Source of the DNA: Ornithinimicrobium cavernae
GTDB lineage: Bacteria > Actinomycetota > Actinomycetes > Actinomycetales > Dermatophilaceae
Direction of reading: 5' to 3'
NCBI RefSeq assembly: GCF_003121625.1
Contig: NZ_QDDJ01000008.1
Location: 62,001 to 126,000, forward strand
DNA length: 64,000 nt
In this document: positions 8,118-17,554 of the stretch, piece after piece
Position numbering within the stretch: the first letter of the stretch is position 1
How the letters are laid out: every line of letters starts with the position of its first letter
Notes under the pieces: model-generated
The model's database searches: none
The model's input: only the letters and a program-made list of their open reading frames with translations
Told to the model about the DNA's origin: nothing
Translations under genes and position numbers: made by a program

Positions 8118-8384
8118 ATGAGCGACGAGATACCGGTGGTGGTTCTCAATGCCGCGGAAGGCGCACCCACAGAGCGAGCTCGCCGAACACTCGGGGCGTG
8201 GCCGAGCGCGGAATCGATGGCCTATCGCCTCGTGCAAGCCCTTAAGCACGCGGCGACGAGGGCAGAGGCTCCCGAGCGAAGCGGCTGGCTCAAGAAGACG
8301 GCGGCGTACTTGGGCAGCGCCGGACGCGGCCTGGCCGTGGAGATCGGCGCCTCCGCGGTCAGCCGACACATCGGCGGGCTGTAA
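8118..8384 (+). CDS. Small orphan protein, unknown function
   Basis: An 88-residue protein from ATG 8118 (a TTG lies directly before it at 8115). It has an acidic start (MSDEIPVVVLNAAEGAP), a central helix region (ESMAYRLVQALKHAATRAEAPE) and a C-terminal Gly/Ala-rich amphipathic helix (AAYLGSAGRGLAVEIGAS). The C-terminus reads like the tail of a larger bacterial family, so this could be a truncated remnant. It directly follows the frameshifted gene in the accessory pocket. No function can be assigned. Confidence 0.45.
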   Translation: MSDEIPVVVLNAAEGAPTERARRTLGAWPSAESMAYRLVQALKHAATRAEAPERSGWLKKTAAYLGSAGRGLAVEIGASAVSRHIGGL

Positions 8385-8416
8385 CGCGCCACGCCACCGG
8401 ATGATTGCATGGACCC

Positions 8417-9070
8417 ATGGAGTTCTCCGAGGTGGTCCGGTCCCGCCGGATGGTCCGCAACTACGACCCCGAGCGACCGGTGCCCGAGGAGGTCCTGGCC
8501 CGGGTGCTGGACCACGCGGTCCGCGCGCCGAGCGCAGGGTTCTCCCAGGGTTGGGACTTCGTCGTGCTCCGCACGGAGGCCGAGCGGGACACGTTCTGGG
8601 AGGCGACAACCGACCCGGCGAGGGAGCCGGACAACTGGCTGCGCGGCATACGGAGGGCGCCGTGCCTGATCGTCTGCTGCTCGAGCCCCGACGCCTACCT
8701 GGACCGCTATGCCGAGCCGGACAAGGGCTGGGCCGACCGGGACGCCGCACGCTGGCCGGTCCCCTACTGGGACGTCGACACCGGCATGGCCGCGCTGCTC
8801 ATGCTGCTGACCGCGGTCGACGAGGAGCTCGGCGGGCTGTTCTTCGGCGTTCCGGTGGAGCGCCTCGACGCCGTGCGCGCGGCGCTGCAGATCCCGCCCG
8901 ACCGCAACCTGGTGGGGGTCGTCTCCCTGGGCTACCCGGCTCCCGACCGCAAGAGTCCGAGCCTGAAGCGGGGCCGGCGCGAGGTGTCGCAGGTGGCCCA
9001 CGCCGGGACGTTCGGCACGCCGCTCCACCTCGACCGAGCGGCATACTCCCCCGCCGCACCGACCGGGTGA
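8417..9070 (+). CDS. Nitroreductase-family FMN-dependent oxidoreductase
   Basis: A 217-residue protein, ATG 8417 chosen because MEFSEVVRSRRMVRNYD is the typical nitroreductase start (SRRMVRNYDPERPVPEEVL: the FMN phosphate-binding arginines). Further family features are the RAPSAGFSQGWDFVVL segment near residue 45, the DTGMAALLMLLTAVDEELGG helix near 125-150, and the C-terminal VSLGYPAPDRKSPSLKRGR. Such enzymes use NAD(P)H to reduce quinones, nitro compounds or related substrates in the cytoplasm. The true substrate is not predictable. It marks the return to core-like, high-GC sequence after the accessory pocket. Confidence 0.85.
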   Translation: MEFSEVVRSRRMVRNYDPERPVPEEVLARVLDHAVRAPSAGFSQGWDFVVLRTEAERDTFWEATTDPAREPDNWLRGIRRAPCLIVCCSSPDAYLDRYAEPDKGWADRDAARWPVPYWDVDTGMAALLMLLTAVDEELGGLFFGVPVERLDAVRAALQIPPDRNLVGVVSLGYPAPDRKSPSLKRGRREVSQVAHAGTFGTPLHLDRAAYSPAAPTG

Positions 9071-9096
9071 CCCGGCGGGTGCGGCGGGAGGAGCGG

Positions 9097-10824
9097 TCAG
9101 TCCCGCAGGTCTGACACCGTGGTGAACGTGTAGCCCTGCGACCGCAGCGTGTCCACGATCACCGGCAGCGCGTCCGGGGTCCGGTAGCCACCGAGGTGGG
9201 CCAGCACGATCGTGCCCGCGGGCGGCGCCGGCACCGTGGTGCGGTTGACGATCTGCTGGGTCGTCGTGTCCGGGTGCCAGTCGATCGTGTCGCGCGACCA
9301 CATCACGGTCTTGGTGTAGCCCACGTCCGCGAGCCAGCCGCGCACGGTGGAGTTGTGCGAGCCGAACGGCGGCCGCCAGTAGGGGTTGGTCGGCATCCCG
9401 CTGAGGTTCTCGAGGACGGGCTCGGCGTCGGTCAGCTCGTGCTGCACGAAGGACCTGGTCATCGCCACCTGGCAGGGGGCCGTCGTCGGCGACCCGCCAC
9501 CGCCGTTGACCAGGTCGCAGTGGTGCACGGTGTGGTTGCCGAGCTCGAACAGCTCGGGGTGCGCCGCGATCCTGGCCATGATGGGTCGTCCCTCGGGACT
9601 GTTGGCCATGATGCTCGTCGGGAAGAACGTCGTGCACACCTGGTGCTCGACCAGGAAGTCGACGATCTCGTCGGCGCCCGTCAGCCGGCCGCCCATGTCG
9701 AGGGTGAACGCGATCTGCCGGGTGGCGCCGGGGACGCTGGTGATCGTCTCCTGGCTGCCGGTGGACGGCCGGGTCCCGGACCAGCACACTCCCAGTCTCT
9801 TCTGGACCAGGCGGGGCACCTCGTTGCTCTGGGCGGACCGGCCACCCAGGACGTATGCCGTGTTCGGGCTCAGGCGGGTCAGCTCGGCGTTGGTGCCGGC
9901 CGACAGGCGCGACCCCGTCGTGAGCAGGATCGGACCGCGGGTGTGCCGGGCGGTCGCGCCGGCAGCCAGCGCGTCGGGCCAGCCCCGACCGGTGGCGAGC
10001 ATGACCGCGGGGCGGTCGGTCCCGAACACCCGCTGGGACACCGCGAGGGCCGTGCTGTAGCGGTCGTCACCCGCGACCCGTTCGACGGTGGCGATCTCGG
10101 CGGCCTGTTGCGCCACGGTGGTTGAGAGCGACGCGGTGCCGCCCAGCAGCATGATCCGGTCCGGGGCGAGCCGCTCCAGCTCGGCACGGGCCGCCGGGTG
10201 CAGCGACGTCGGCGAGGTGAGCAGCATGGGTGCGCCCTGGATGCCGGCGGCCGCGCCGCCCGTGAGGGCGTCCGGGAAGGCGGTGCCGGTGGCGAGGTAG
10301 GCGATGTCCGCCCCACCAGGGAAGGCGTGCGCCGACAGCCGGGCAGCCGTGTCGTAGCGCGAGGGCCCGGCGAGACGACGGGCGGTGCCGTCGGTCAGGC
10401 CGTCGAGGGTCGAGCGCACCGGTGAGGAGATGACCTCCAGGCCGCCGACCACCACGATCTCCTGGGGCCTGAGCCGGACCAGCTCCGCACGGGTGGCAGC
10501 CGGGACGGAGTCCCGGGTGACGAACAGCACCGGACCGCCGAGCTCGTCGGCCACCGGTCCCGCGGCGAGCCCGTCGGGGAAGTTGGCGCCCGTGGCGACG
10601 ACGGCCACGGGGACCCCCGGGTCGAAGAACTCGCGGCTGATGTCGGCCGCGGTGGCGTAGCGGTCGGAGCCGGCCAGACGTTCGACCGAGAACCCCAGGT
10701 CCCCTGCCGTGGGTGCGGCTCCAGCCGCCGAGGACGAGTCTGCGGCCGACCCCTGGGTCAGGCTGCAGGCCAGCACGAGCACCGTCGCGAACGCGCCGGT
10801 CGCCAGTGAGCGAAAGGTCTTCAT
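9097..10824 (-). CDS. Cell-wall-binding (CWB2) repeat protein with polysaccharide deacetylase (NodB) domain
   Basis: A 575-residue secreted protein. Signal peptide 1-28, then three CWB2 repeats beginning VERLAGSDRYATA (about 47), ARRLAGPSRYDTA (about 149) and VERVAGDDRYSTA (about 247), which anchor proteins to anionic wall polymers. A NodB esterase domain follows from about 365. The histidine motif is present as NHTVHH and the arginine motif as RPPFG. Motif 1 reads FTLDMGG rather than TFDDG, so the second aspartate, normally a metal ligand, is methionine. It probably deacetylates peptidoglycan or another wall glycan, but the altered motif 1 leaves activity uncertain. Confidence 0.85.
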   Translation of the reverse strand: MKTFRSLATGAFATVLVLACSLTQGSAADSSSAAGAAPTAGDLGFSVERLAGSDRYATAADISREFFDPGVPVAVVATGANFPDGLAAGPVADELGGPVLFVTRDSVPAATRAELVRLRPQEIVVVGGLEVISSPVRSTLDGLTDGTARRLAGPSRYDTAARLSAHAFPGGADIAYLATGTAFPDALTGGAAAGIQGAPMLLTSPTSLHPAARAELERLAPDRIMLLGGTASLSTTVAQQAAEIATVERVAGDDRYSTALAVSQRVFGTDRPAVMLATGRGWPDALAAGATARHTRGPILLTTGSRLSAGTNAELTRLSPNTAYVLGGRSAQSNEVPRLVQKRLGVCWSGTRPSTGSQETITSVPGATRQIAFTLDMGGRLTGADEIVDFLVEHQVCTTFFPTSIMANSPEGRPIMARIAAHPELFELGNHTVHHCDLVNGGGGSPTTAPCQVAMTRSFVQHELTDAEPVLENLSGMPTNPYWRPPFGSHNSTVRGWLADVGYTKTVMWSRDTIDWHPDTTTQQIVNRTTVPAPPAGTIVLAHLGGYRTPDALPVIVDTLRSQGYTFTTVSDLRD

Positions 10825-10894
10825 ACCCGTGGGACGCCGCAGGCGGTCGCTCGGTTGGTGATCCCCCGGTCACGCCTCGAACGACCGCCTCCGG

Positions 10895-11914
10895 TCACGC
10901 CCTCGAACGGGCCGGCAGCAGGAGCAGCAGCAGACCAGCGGTCAGCCAGCAGGACAGCACCAGGAACGCCGGCCCGGACGCTGCGCCGTCGAACCACGCC
11001 ACCGAGCGCAGGGCGGTGCCGGTGGCTCCGGGAGGCAGGAGCTGCCCCAGCGTACCCCAACCCGCCGGCAGCATCTCCGGGGCCGACTGGGCACCGGACA
11101 GCGGGCTGCCGAGCAGCACCATCACCAGCGCCGTGAGCCCGATCCCGGCGTAGCCGATCAGCCGCACCAGCCCGAGGACCACTGCCCCGACCGACGCGAT
11201 CCCGAGGGCCAGCACGCCCGCGTTGGCCCAGTAGGACCCGCCCAGGGCGCCCAGCCACAGCTGGCTCACGGCGCCGAGCACGAGGCCTCCGGCCACCGCC
11301 AGCACGGCCAGGGTCGAGAGCTGTCGACCACGGCCGCGTACGGCGAGGGCACTGGCCGCCCCCGAGATGATCCCGGCGATGACGAGCGGCAGCACGGCTG
11401 AGGCCAGGCCGGCCCCCCGCTGGTCGTCTGCAGGAAGGGGCACGAGATCGGTCACCGGCAGCGGGCCGCCGACCTGGGGTGGCACGTTCGCGGCGAACTG
11501 CCCGAGCAGCTGGGCGACGGCCGGGCTGGCTGCCGTGGCCGTCAGCAGCTCCCCACCGCCGGGGCCGAGGACGATCGCCCCGTAGACCTCACGGTCGGCG
11601 ATCGCCTGTTCGGCTGCCGCCCGGTCCGCGACCGGGCGCAGGTCGAAGGCGCCCTCGCCCGCACCCTGGGCCAGCGCGCCACCGATCTGCTCGGCGACCG
11701 CCGGTGGTGCCACGACCGCGACCGGCAGATCCCGCGGACCGGCGTTCACGGCGGGCCACGCGAAGGCCGTCCCGATCACGAACAGCAGGGTCGCGACCCC
11801 GACGGCGAGCGCCGCGATCCGGGACCACTGCGTCGGCTCCCCACCTCCCGCAGCGGTTGCGACCTCCCGTCCCCCACCGTCGTGGCGGTCCTGCTCCTGA
11901 AGCTGCAGTGCCAT
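10895..11914 (-). CDS. YhgE/Pip-like (ABC-2-like) multi-pass membrane protein
   Basis: A 339-residue protein with one N-terminal membrane segment (about 31-53), an external domain (about 60-165: PVAVVAPPAVAEQIGGAL ... YGAIVLGPGGGELLTATAASP) and five or so C-terminal membrane segments ending LVLSCWLTAGLLLLLLP. This is the plan of the ABC-2/YhgE/Pip group, often part of efflux systems, though no ATPase is adjacent. A strong RBS (GAGGAGG) lies 5-6 nt before the ATG. It is divergent from a TetR regulator; the shared gap holds palindromes, so repression by that TetR protein is likely. Confidence 0.75.
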   Translation of the reverse strand: MALQLQEQDRHDGGGREVATAAGGGEPTQWSRIAALAVGVATLLFVIGTAFAWPAVNAGPRDLPVAVVAPPAVAEQIGGALAQGAGEGAFDLRPVADRAAAEQAIADREVYGAIVLGPGGGELLTATAASPAVAQLLGQFAANVPPQVGGPLPVTDLVPLPADDQRGAGLASAVLPLVIAGIISGAASALAVRGRGRQLSTLAVLAVAGGLVLGAVSQLWLGALGGSYWANAGVLALGIASVGAVVLGLVRLIGYAGIGLTALVMVLLGSPLSGAQSAPEMLPAGWGTLGQLLPPGATGTALRSVAWFDGAASGPAFLVLSCWLTAGLLLLLLPARSRA

Positions 11915-11931
11915 GATTCCTCCTCGTAAAC

Positions 11932-11939
11932 GAACGTTC
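11932..11939. promoter_or_regulatory. Palindrome GAACGTTC, possible TetR operator
   Basis: A perfect 8-bp palindrome 18 nt upstream of the start of the YhgE/Pip-like gene and facing the divergent TetR gene. It shares the GAAC/GTTC arms with a second site at 11983-11994, as expected for two operators of one regulator. Confidence 0.4.
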
Positions 11940-11982
11940 CTTCTGTTTAATCCACTGTCCTCCTGCCTCCGGCACTTGTCAA

Positions 11983-11994
11983 GAACGATTGTTC
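11983..11994. promoter_or_regulatory. GAAC-N4-GTTC palindrome upstream of tetR
   Basis: GAACGATTGTTC lies 16 nt before the TetR-gene ATG. It could be the TetR operator (see 11932-11939). The same arms and 4-nt spacing are the core of the actinobacterial LexA box, but the outer bases fit that consensus less well than the site at 56203-56218. Confidence 0.4.
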
Positions 11995-12010
11995 GGTTTT
12001 AGGGTCAGGC

Positions 12011-12604
12011 ATGCCCAAGGTCACCGACGAGCACCGCCAGGCCCGCCGCGAGCAGATCCTGCTCGCCGCCATCACGTGTGTCGCCGAGGAGGGCTTCCAC
12101 AAGACGACGATGGCTCATGTGATCAAGGCCTCGGGGCTGTCCGCTGGGGCGGTGTATGGCTACTTCCGCAGCAAGGAGGAGCTGATCCTGGCCATCGCCG
12201 ACCACGCCCTCGGCTACCTGAACCAGGCCATCGGTCAGATCCAGGCGATGGACCCGGTCCCCTCCCCCGTCGAGGTGACCCGCCTGCTGACGACCACGAT
12301 CGTCGAGCGGGCGGAGGCGGGGCCGGTCGACCTCACGCGCGTGGCGGTGGCGGCGTGGGCCGAGGCCGTCCGCGACGAGTCGGTCCGGGCAGCCGTGGCC
12401 GGCCGGATCCGTCAGATCAGGGGCGCGTATGCCGAGGTGGTGGTCGCGCAGCAGGCCGCCGGACTGATCGACCCGGACGCTGACCCGGAGGTCGTCGCCA
12501 GGTCACTGTTCGGCGTGATGCCGGGCTTCGTGCTGCAGCGCCTGGTCACCCAGGACGTCACCCCGGAGGACTACGCGGCAGGCTACGCGGCGCTGCGGCA
12601 CTGA
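12011..12604 (+). CDS. TetR-family transcriptional regulator
   Basis: A 197-residue protein. The N-terminal DNA-binding domain (about 10-60) shows the classical pattern EQILLAAITCVAEEGFHKTT ... IKASGLSAGAVYGYFRSKEEL; the C-terminal helical part is the ligand/dimer domain. It is transcribed away from the YhgE/Pip-like membrane protein across a 96-bp gap with two GAAC/GTTC palindromes. The simplest reading is a self-repressing regulator that also controls the membrane protein in answer to a small ligand. Confidence 0.9.
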   Translation: MPKVTDEHRQARREQILLAAITCVAEEGFHKTTMAHVIKASGLSAGAVYGYFRSKEELILAIADHALGYLNQAIGQIQAMDPVPSPVEVTRLLTTTIVERAEAGPVDLTRVAVAAWAEAVRDESVRAAVAGRIRQIRGAYAEVVVAQQAAGLIDPDADPEVVARSLFGVMPGFVLQRLVTQDVTPEDYAAGYAALRH

Positions 12605-12611
12605 GCGGCCG

Positions 12612-12635
12612 CGAGCGCTCCACGCCGTGCGCTCG
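12612..12635. terminator. Hairpin between convergent tetR and sugar-kinase genes
   Basis: CGAGCGC (12612-12618) pairs with GCGCTCG (12629-12635) across a 10-nt loop in the 32-bp gap between two convergent genes. Position favours a bidirectional terminator; there is no T tract. Confidence 0.4.
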
Positions 12636-12636
12636 G

Positions 12637-13560
12637 TCAGGAGTGGGCGGCGGCGAGGAAGGCGTCGATCTCGGCCGCGGTCGGCGCCGTGGCGGGACCG
12701 CGGCGGGTCACCTTGATCGCCCCTGCCGCGTTGGCCCGTGTGCAGGCCGTCTGCGGGTCGGTCCCCGCCGCGAGCTCGGCCACCAGCACTCCGGTGTGCG
12801 CGTCGCCGGCACCGTTGGTGTCGACCGGTTCCTGCGGGTACCCGGGCAGGTGCTCCACCCGCCCGTCGGCGAGGAGGTGGCAGCCCTCGGGCCCGTCCCG
12901 CACGATCACCAGCGCACCGGCGGGCAGCGACTCCGCGATCCGCGGCAGCGTGGAGGTCAGCTCCGCCAACCCGGTCAGCTCGTGGGCCTCCTCGGCGTTG
13001 CTGGTCCACACGTCGGTGAGAGCCAGCATCCGGTCGCGCACCGGTGCCTCCAGCGATGCGAACGCCGCGCCCGGGTCGAGCACGACCGCCACCCCGGGCA
13101 CGAGCGACTCCAGCCACTGCAGCAGCGGGTCGCGGGTCGGCTCCAGCAGGCTGTAGCCGGTCACGCACACCAGGTCCCCCGCGACGGGCGCCGACAGGCC
13201 CAGGCCCTCCACGGTGATCTGCCGCTCGGCCCCCAGCGTCGTGACGAAGGTGCGCTCGGCGCTCGGCTCGACCAGCACCACACACACGGCCGTGTCGGCG
13301 TCCCCGACCGGAGGAGCCGACAACCCGACGCCCTCCGCGGCCAGCGCCGCCCGGACCAGGTCGCCGTTGGGCCCGGTCCCGTGCGCCCCGGCATGGACGG
13401 CCCGGGCTCCCGAGCGGGCGGCCGCCGCGAGCACGCTCACCGAGCCCCCCGCATACCGGGTGAAGGACTGTGCCATCACGTTGCCGCCGCGCCTCGGGAT
13501 CGTCCCGACCTCCACCACGAGGTCGACGAGGGCCTGACCGGTGTGGATCACCCTGTTCAC
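12637..13560 (-). CDS. PfkB/ribokinase-family carbohydrate kinase
   Basis: About 307 residues from GTG 13560, giving [15 protein letters not shown], a typical PfkB start; GTG 13569 would add three residues. Visible motifs are the glycine-rich substrate region ([20 protein letters not shown]), a [12 protein letters not shown] anion-hole/catalytic-Asp motif near the C-terminus (usually DTTGAGD), and [21 protein letters not shown]. It should phosphorylate a sugar, nucleoside or similar alcohol using ATP; the substrate is not predictable. It is divergent from the topoisomerase IV A gene. Confidence 0.85.
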   Translation of the reverse strand: MNRVIHTGQALVDLVVEVGTIPRRGGNVMAQSFTRYAGGSVSVLAAAARSGARAVHAGAHGTGPNGDLVRAALAAEGVGLSAPPVGDADTAVCVVLVEPSAERTFVTTLGAERQITVEGLGLSAPVAGDLVCVTGYSLLEPTRDPLLQWLESLVPGVAVVLDPGAAFASLEAPVRDRMLALTDVWTSNAEEAHELTGLAELTSTLPRIAESLPAGALVIVRDGPEGCHLLADGRVEHLPGYPQEPVDTNGAGDAHTGVLVAELAAGTDPQTACTRANAAGAIKVTRRGPATAPTAAEIDAFLAAAHS

Positions 13561-13669
13561 GCGCAGCACTGTAGGCCCGCGAGCGGCGCCTCCCCGGGAT
13601 GACGCGACGGACGACATACGATCAGGGGCGTTCCACGCACCCACCCGACCCCACGGAGGCCCTCGAAGT

Positions 13670-16111
13670 ATGGCGCGCCGCACCCCACCCGGCCCGGACC
13701 TGTTCGACGTCGAGCAGAAGATCATCGACATCGACGTCCGGGACGAGATGCAGGGAGCGTTCCTGGAGTACGCCTACTCGGTCATCTACTCCCGGGCGCT
13801 GCCCGACGCCCGTGACGGCCTGAAGCCGGTGCAGCGCCGGATCCTGTTCGGCATGCACGAGATGGGGCTGCGGCCGGACAAGGGACACGTCAAGAGCTCG
13901 CGGGTCGTCGGTGACGTGATGGGTAAGTACCACCCCCACGGCGACACGGCGATCTATGACGCGCTGGTGCGCATGGCACAGCCGTTCACGATGCGGCTGC
14001 CGCTCGTTGACGGGCACGGCAACTTCGGGTCGCTCGACGACGGTCCCGCCGCCAGCCGCTATACCGAGGCCCGTCCGGCACCGGCCGCGCTGCTGATGAC
14101 CAGCAGCCTGGACGAGGAGACGGTCGGCTTCGTCCCGAACTACGACGACCAGCTGATGCAGCCCGAGGTGCTGCCCGCCGCCTTCCCGAACCTGCTGGTC
14201 AACGGCGCCTCCGGCATCGCGGTCGGCATGGCGACCAACATGGCTCCGCACAACCTGGTCGAGGTCATCGCCGCGTGCCGGCACCTGATCGCCCAGCCCG
14301 ACGCCACGCTGGATGACCTGATGCGCTTCGTGCCCGGACCGGACCTGCCGCTCGGCGGCCGGATCGTGGGCCTGGACGGCATCCGCGACGCCTACGAGAC
14401 CGGGCGGGGGTCCTTCAAGACGCGCGCGAGCGCACGCATCGAGAACATCACCGCGCGTCGCAAGGGCATCGTGGTCACCGAGCTGCCCTATCTGGTGGGC
14501 CCGGAGAAGGTCATCGAGAAGGTCCGCACCCTGGTGCAGGGCAAGAAGCTGCAGGGCATCTCCAACATCACCGACCTCACCGACCGGACCAAGGGCCTCC
14601 ACCTGGTCATCGAGATCAAGAACGGCTTCAACCCCGAGGCGGTCCTGGCCCAGCTCTACAAGCTGACCCCGATGGAGGAGAGCTTCGGGATCAACAACGT
14701 GGCGCTCGTGGAGGGCCAGCCGCGCACCCTCGGGCTCAAGGAGCTCCTCCGGGTCTATGTCGAGTTCCGCACCGACGTGGTGCGGCGCCGCACGGAGTAC
14801 CGCCTCCGGCGCAAGCAGGAGCGCCTGCACCTGGTCGAGGGCCTGCTCGTCGCGATCCTGGACATCGACGAGGTCATCCAGCTCATCCGCGGCAGCGACG
14901 ACGCCGCGGCGGCCCGTGCCAGGCTGATGCAGGTTTTCGACCTCTCCGAGCTGCAGGCCAACTACATCCTGGAGCTGCAGCTGCGCCGGCTCACCAAGTT
15001 CTCCCGCATCGAGCTGGAGACCGAGCGCGACGAGCTGCTCCGCGAGATCGAGCGGCTCTCGGCGATCCTCGAGGACCGTGCGCTCCTGCTCAAGGTCGTG
15101 TCCGACGAGCTCGCCGAGGTCGCCAAGACCCACGGGACGCCTCGCCGCACGGTGCTGCTGGAGTCGGACGGCATGTCCGCCACCGCGGCCGCGAGCACCC
15201 CCCTGGAGGTCGCCGACGACCCGTGCTGGGTGCTGCTCAGCTCCACCGGCTTGCTCGCCCGCACCTCCACCGACGAGCCGCTGGGCACCGGCGGCTCACG
15301 GCGCAAGCACGACGTCATCGTCTCCGCGGTGCGCACCACGGCCCGCGGCTCGGTGGGGGTCGTGACCTCGGCCGGCACGGTCGTGCGCCTGTCCGCGCTC
15401 GAGCTGCCCACCCTGCCACCGACCAACGGCGCCCCCACCCTCTCCGGCGGGGCCCCGCTCGCGGCGTTCGTCGACCTGCCCGCCGGCGCCCTCCCCCTGG
15501 CGCTGTGCTCGCTCGCGGACGAGGGACCGGGGCTGGCGCTAGGGACCAGGCAGGGCGTGGTCAAGCGGGTCAACCCGGACTACCCCGGCAACAAGGACGA
15601 GTTCGAGGTCATCTCGCTCAAGGACGGCGACCAGGTCGTCGGCGCGGTGGAGCTGACCACCGGCGAGGAGGACCTGGTGTTCGTCACCGACGACGCGCAG
15701 CTGCTCCACTTCAGTGCCTCCGGCGTGCGGCCCCAGGGCCGCAGCGGGGGTGGCATCGCCGGCGTCAAGCTCTCGGCCGGTGCCTCGGTCGTCGGGTTCT
15801 GGGCGGTGGACCCGTCCGGGGACAACGTCGTGGTCACGGTCTCGGGGAGCAGCGGCTCGCTGCCGGGCACACAGACCGGCTCGGTCAAGGTGACGCCGTA
15901 TGCCGAGTACCCGGCCAAGGGTCGCGCGACCGGCGGCGTCCGGTGCCACCGCTTCCTGCGCGGCGAGGACACGCTGCTGCTCGGCTGGGTCGGCGCTGCT
16001 CCCGCGATGGCCGCCTCCGGCAACGGCGTGCCGGTCGAGCTGCCCGAGGCCACTGGCAAGCGGGACGGGTCGGGCACCCAGGCGGGCGCGCCCATCACCG
16101 CCATCCACTGA
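13670..16111 (+). CDS. parC: Type IIA DNA topoisomerase subunit A (topoisomerase IV, ParC/GyrA2-type)
   Basis: An 813-residue protein from ATG 13670, preceded by GGAGG. It has the winged-helix/tower core with the catalytic tyrosine at residue 131 in [10 protein letters not shown], the loop [13 protein letters not shown] (90-97) equivalent to the quinolone-determining region, and a six-blade-like C-terminal domain (about 505-813). The residue matching E. coli GyrA Ser83 is Thr93 and Asp87 is Asp97. The partner B subunit is at 36727-38805. An ATP-hydrolysing B-subunit gene of the parE type and separation from it fit the actinobacterial topoisomerase IV rather than gyrase. It relaxes and decatenates DNA. 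Confidence 0.88.
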   Translation: MARRTPPGPDLFDVEQKIIDIDVRDEMQGAFLEYAYSVIYSRALPDARDGLKPVQRRILFGMHEMGLRPDKGHVKSSRVVGDVMGKYHPHGDTAIYDALVRMAQPFTMRLPLVDGHGNFGSLDDGPAASRYTEARPAPAALLMTSSLDEETVGFVPNYDDQLMQPEVLPAAFPNLLVNGASGIAVGMATNMAPHNLVEVIAACRHLIAQPDATLDDLMRFVPGPDLPLGGRIVGLDGIRDAYETGRGSFKTRASARIENITARRKGIVVTELPYLVGPEKVIEKVRTLVQGKKLQGISNITDLTDRTKGLHLVIEIKNGFNPEAVLAQLYKLTPMEESFGINNVALVEGQPRTLGLKELLRVYVEFRTDVVRRRTEYRLRRKQERLHLVEGLLVAILDIDEVIQLIRGSDDAAAARARLMQVFDLSELQANYILELQLRRLTKFSRIELETERDELLREIERLSAILEDRALLLKVVSDELAEVAKTHGTPRRTVLLESDGMSATAAASTPLEVADDPCWVLLSSTGLLARTSTDEPLGTGGSRRKHDVIVSAVRTTARGSVGVVTSAGTVVRLSALELPTLPPTNGAPTLSGGAPLAAFVDLPAGALPLALCSLADEGPGLALGTRQGVVKRVNPDYPGNKDEFEVISLKDGDQVVGAVELTTGEEDLVFVTDDAQLLHFSASGVRPQGRSGGGIAGVKLSAGASVVGFWAVDPSGDNVVVTVSGSSGSLPGTQTGSVKVTPYAEYPAKGRATGGVRCHRFLRGEDTLLLGWVGAAPAMAASGNGVPVELPEATGKRDGSGTQAGAPITAIH

Positions 16112-16164
16112 GACCGGCGTCAGGACCTCGTCAGCGGGAGGCCACGGCCGACGCCCGCGAGCGG

Positions 16165-17460
16165 CTAGCGTCCAGCGGATCGGGTCTCGGCCCACTCATC
16201 GACCCACGCACCGTCGGTCGGCACCTGCTGCGGCTCGTCCAGCAGCCTGATGCTGCCGGGCTCCAGCCCGTGCCGGTCGCCGAACAGCGGCAGCACCTCG
16301 GCCGCGAAGCGCTCCGGCCTGTCCCGCACCACCACCCAGACGTGCTCACGCTCCCGGCTGCGCGCCTCCGCGACGAGCCAGCCCCCGGCATACTCCCTCT
16401 CGAAGGAGCCGACCAGGGTCGACTCCTCACCCGGCTTCTCCACCGTCACCACCGGGGCCTGCTCGGGCGACCCGACGAGTTCGCGCTCCGTCTCGAGGTC
16501 GTGGTCGGACTGCTCGCGCAGACGCGTGAGCTCCTGCACGGTCAGCTGCGTGGTGAGCGGATAGACGGTCCACTCCGCGGCATAGGTGAACGTCCGGCCG
16601 AGCAGGGTGCCTCCCTCGCGCAGGTCCAGGAACCGTTCGCGCAGGGCCGTCGCCGGGGTCATCCGCAGCCCGCGCTCCCGCGGCCGCAGCAGGAGCAGGT
16701 GCTCGGAGGCGACGGTGGCCGTGTGGCGCAGCGCCCGGGCACCGCGCAGACAGAGCCAGCCGGCCAGCCCCAGCCCCACACCGACCAGGAGTGGATCGAG
16801 CAGACCGAAGTCGCCCTCGCCGGCGAGCCAGGCCGTGAAGATCAGCGTGAGAGCTGCCAGGACCCACAGGATCACGGCTGGGCCGACGCACCAGGGCGTG
16901 AACCCGCTGAACGGCTCAACGACCGGCAGCCCGCGGCCCAGCTGGCCGGGTCGGTCGGCCGCCCACCGGACCGTATGCCGTGCCTCACCGAGCGCGATGA
17001 CGTGCCGCCAGGTGGTGCTCACCCACGTCAGGACGACCGCGAGCGCCAGGAGGACCAGCGCCGGCACGACCAGCGCCGCACCGCTCACCCCGATCCGGGC
17101 GGCGAACTCCTCGAACTGCACGTCCTGGCTGTCCGCCCAGATCACGGCCACGACGAGGAGCGCCCCGGCCACCCCCAGGAGCACGAGGACGACGCCGAAC
17201 AGCCGCGACAGGCGGCGCCCCCACCGCTCGACAGCCAGCCCCTCGGGGTGCGTCCGGCGCCGGTCCGCGAGCAGGTCCAGCCCGTCCTGGACGCTCTCGC
17301 CGGTCACGACGGGGTGGTTGGCCAGCAACCGGTCCACCGCTTCAGCGCCCCGGACCCCCAGGAGGGTGTCCATCGGCCCGGTCCCCAGCCAGCGCCGTAG
17401 CCGTCGCGCGGCGCGGCGACGTTGCGCCGGCGTCAGTTCCTGACCGTCCTGCTGGCTCAC
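16165..17460 (-). CDS. Multi-pass membrane protein of unknown function
   Basis: About 431 residues from GTG 17460, chosen because GAGAGG stands 7 nt upstream; a longer frame has no such site. The N-terminus is basic (LTPAQRRRAARRLRRWLG). Membrane segments appear in two pairs at about 87-110 and 122-150, then about 190-240. A long cytosolic C-terminal half (about 255-431) follows with a YPLTTQLTVQELTRLREQ region. I do not recognise a family. It lies downstream of, and on the same strand as, the P-loop protein gene with a 94-bp gap, so co-transcription is possible but unproven. Confidence 0.7.
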   Translation of the reverse strand: MSQQDGQELTPAQRRRAARRLRRWLGTGPMDTLLGVRGAEAVDRLLANHPVVTGESVQDGLDLLADRRRTHPEGLAVERWGRRLSRLFGVVLVLLGVAGALLVVAVIWADSQDVQFEEFAARIGVSGAALVVPALVLLALAVVLTWVSTTWRHVIALGEARHTVRWAADRPGQLGRGLPVVEPFSGFTPWCVGPAVILWVLAALTLIFTAWLAGEGDFGLLDPLLVGVGLGLAGWLCLRGARALRHTATVASEHLLLLRPRERGLRMTPATALRERFLDLREGGTLLGRTFTYAAEWTVYPLTTQLTVQELTRLREQSDHDLETERELVGSPEQAPVVTVEKPGEESTLVGSFEREYAGGWLVAEARSREREHVWVVVRDRPERFAAEVLPLFGDRHGLEPGSIRLLDEPQQVPTDGAWVDEWAETRSAGR

Positions 17461-17554
17461 CTGGTTGCCTCTCGTCCTGTGATCGTGTCCTGTCCCACTG
17501 TCGACGGGAACGACCGCCCGCTGGTTCCGTGCGATCGGTGCCGCTCGGGTCGGG

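Noticed and set aside
10866-10911. Repeated CCGGTCACGCC(C)TCGAACG between the CWB2 and YhgE/Pip-like genes as a regulatory repeat
   Set aside because: Two imperfect copies only, one partly inside the coding end of the membrane-protein gene; too little to call.
13541-13669. N-terminal extension of the topoisomerase IV A gene
   Set aside because: The added residues overlap the divergent kinase start, and GGAGG before ATG 13670 gives the canonical length.
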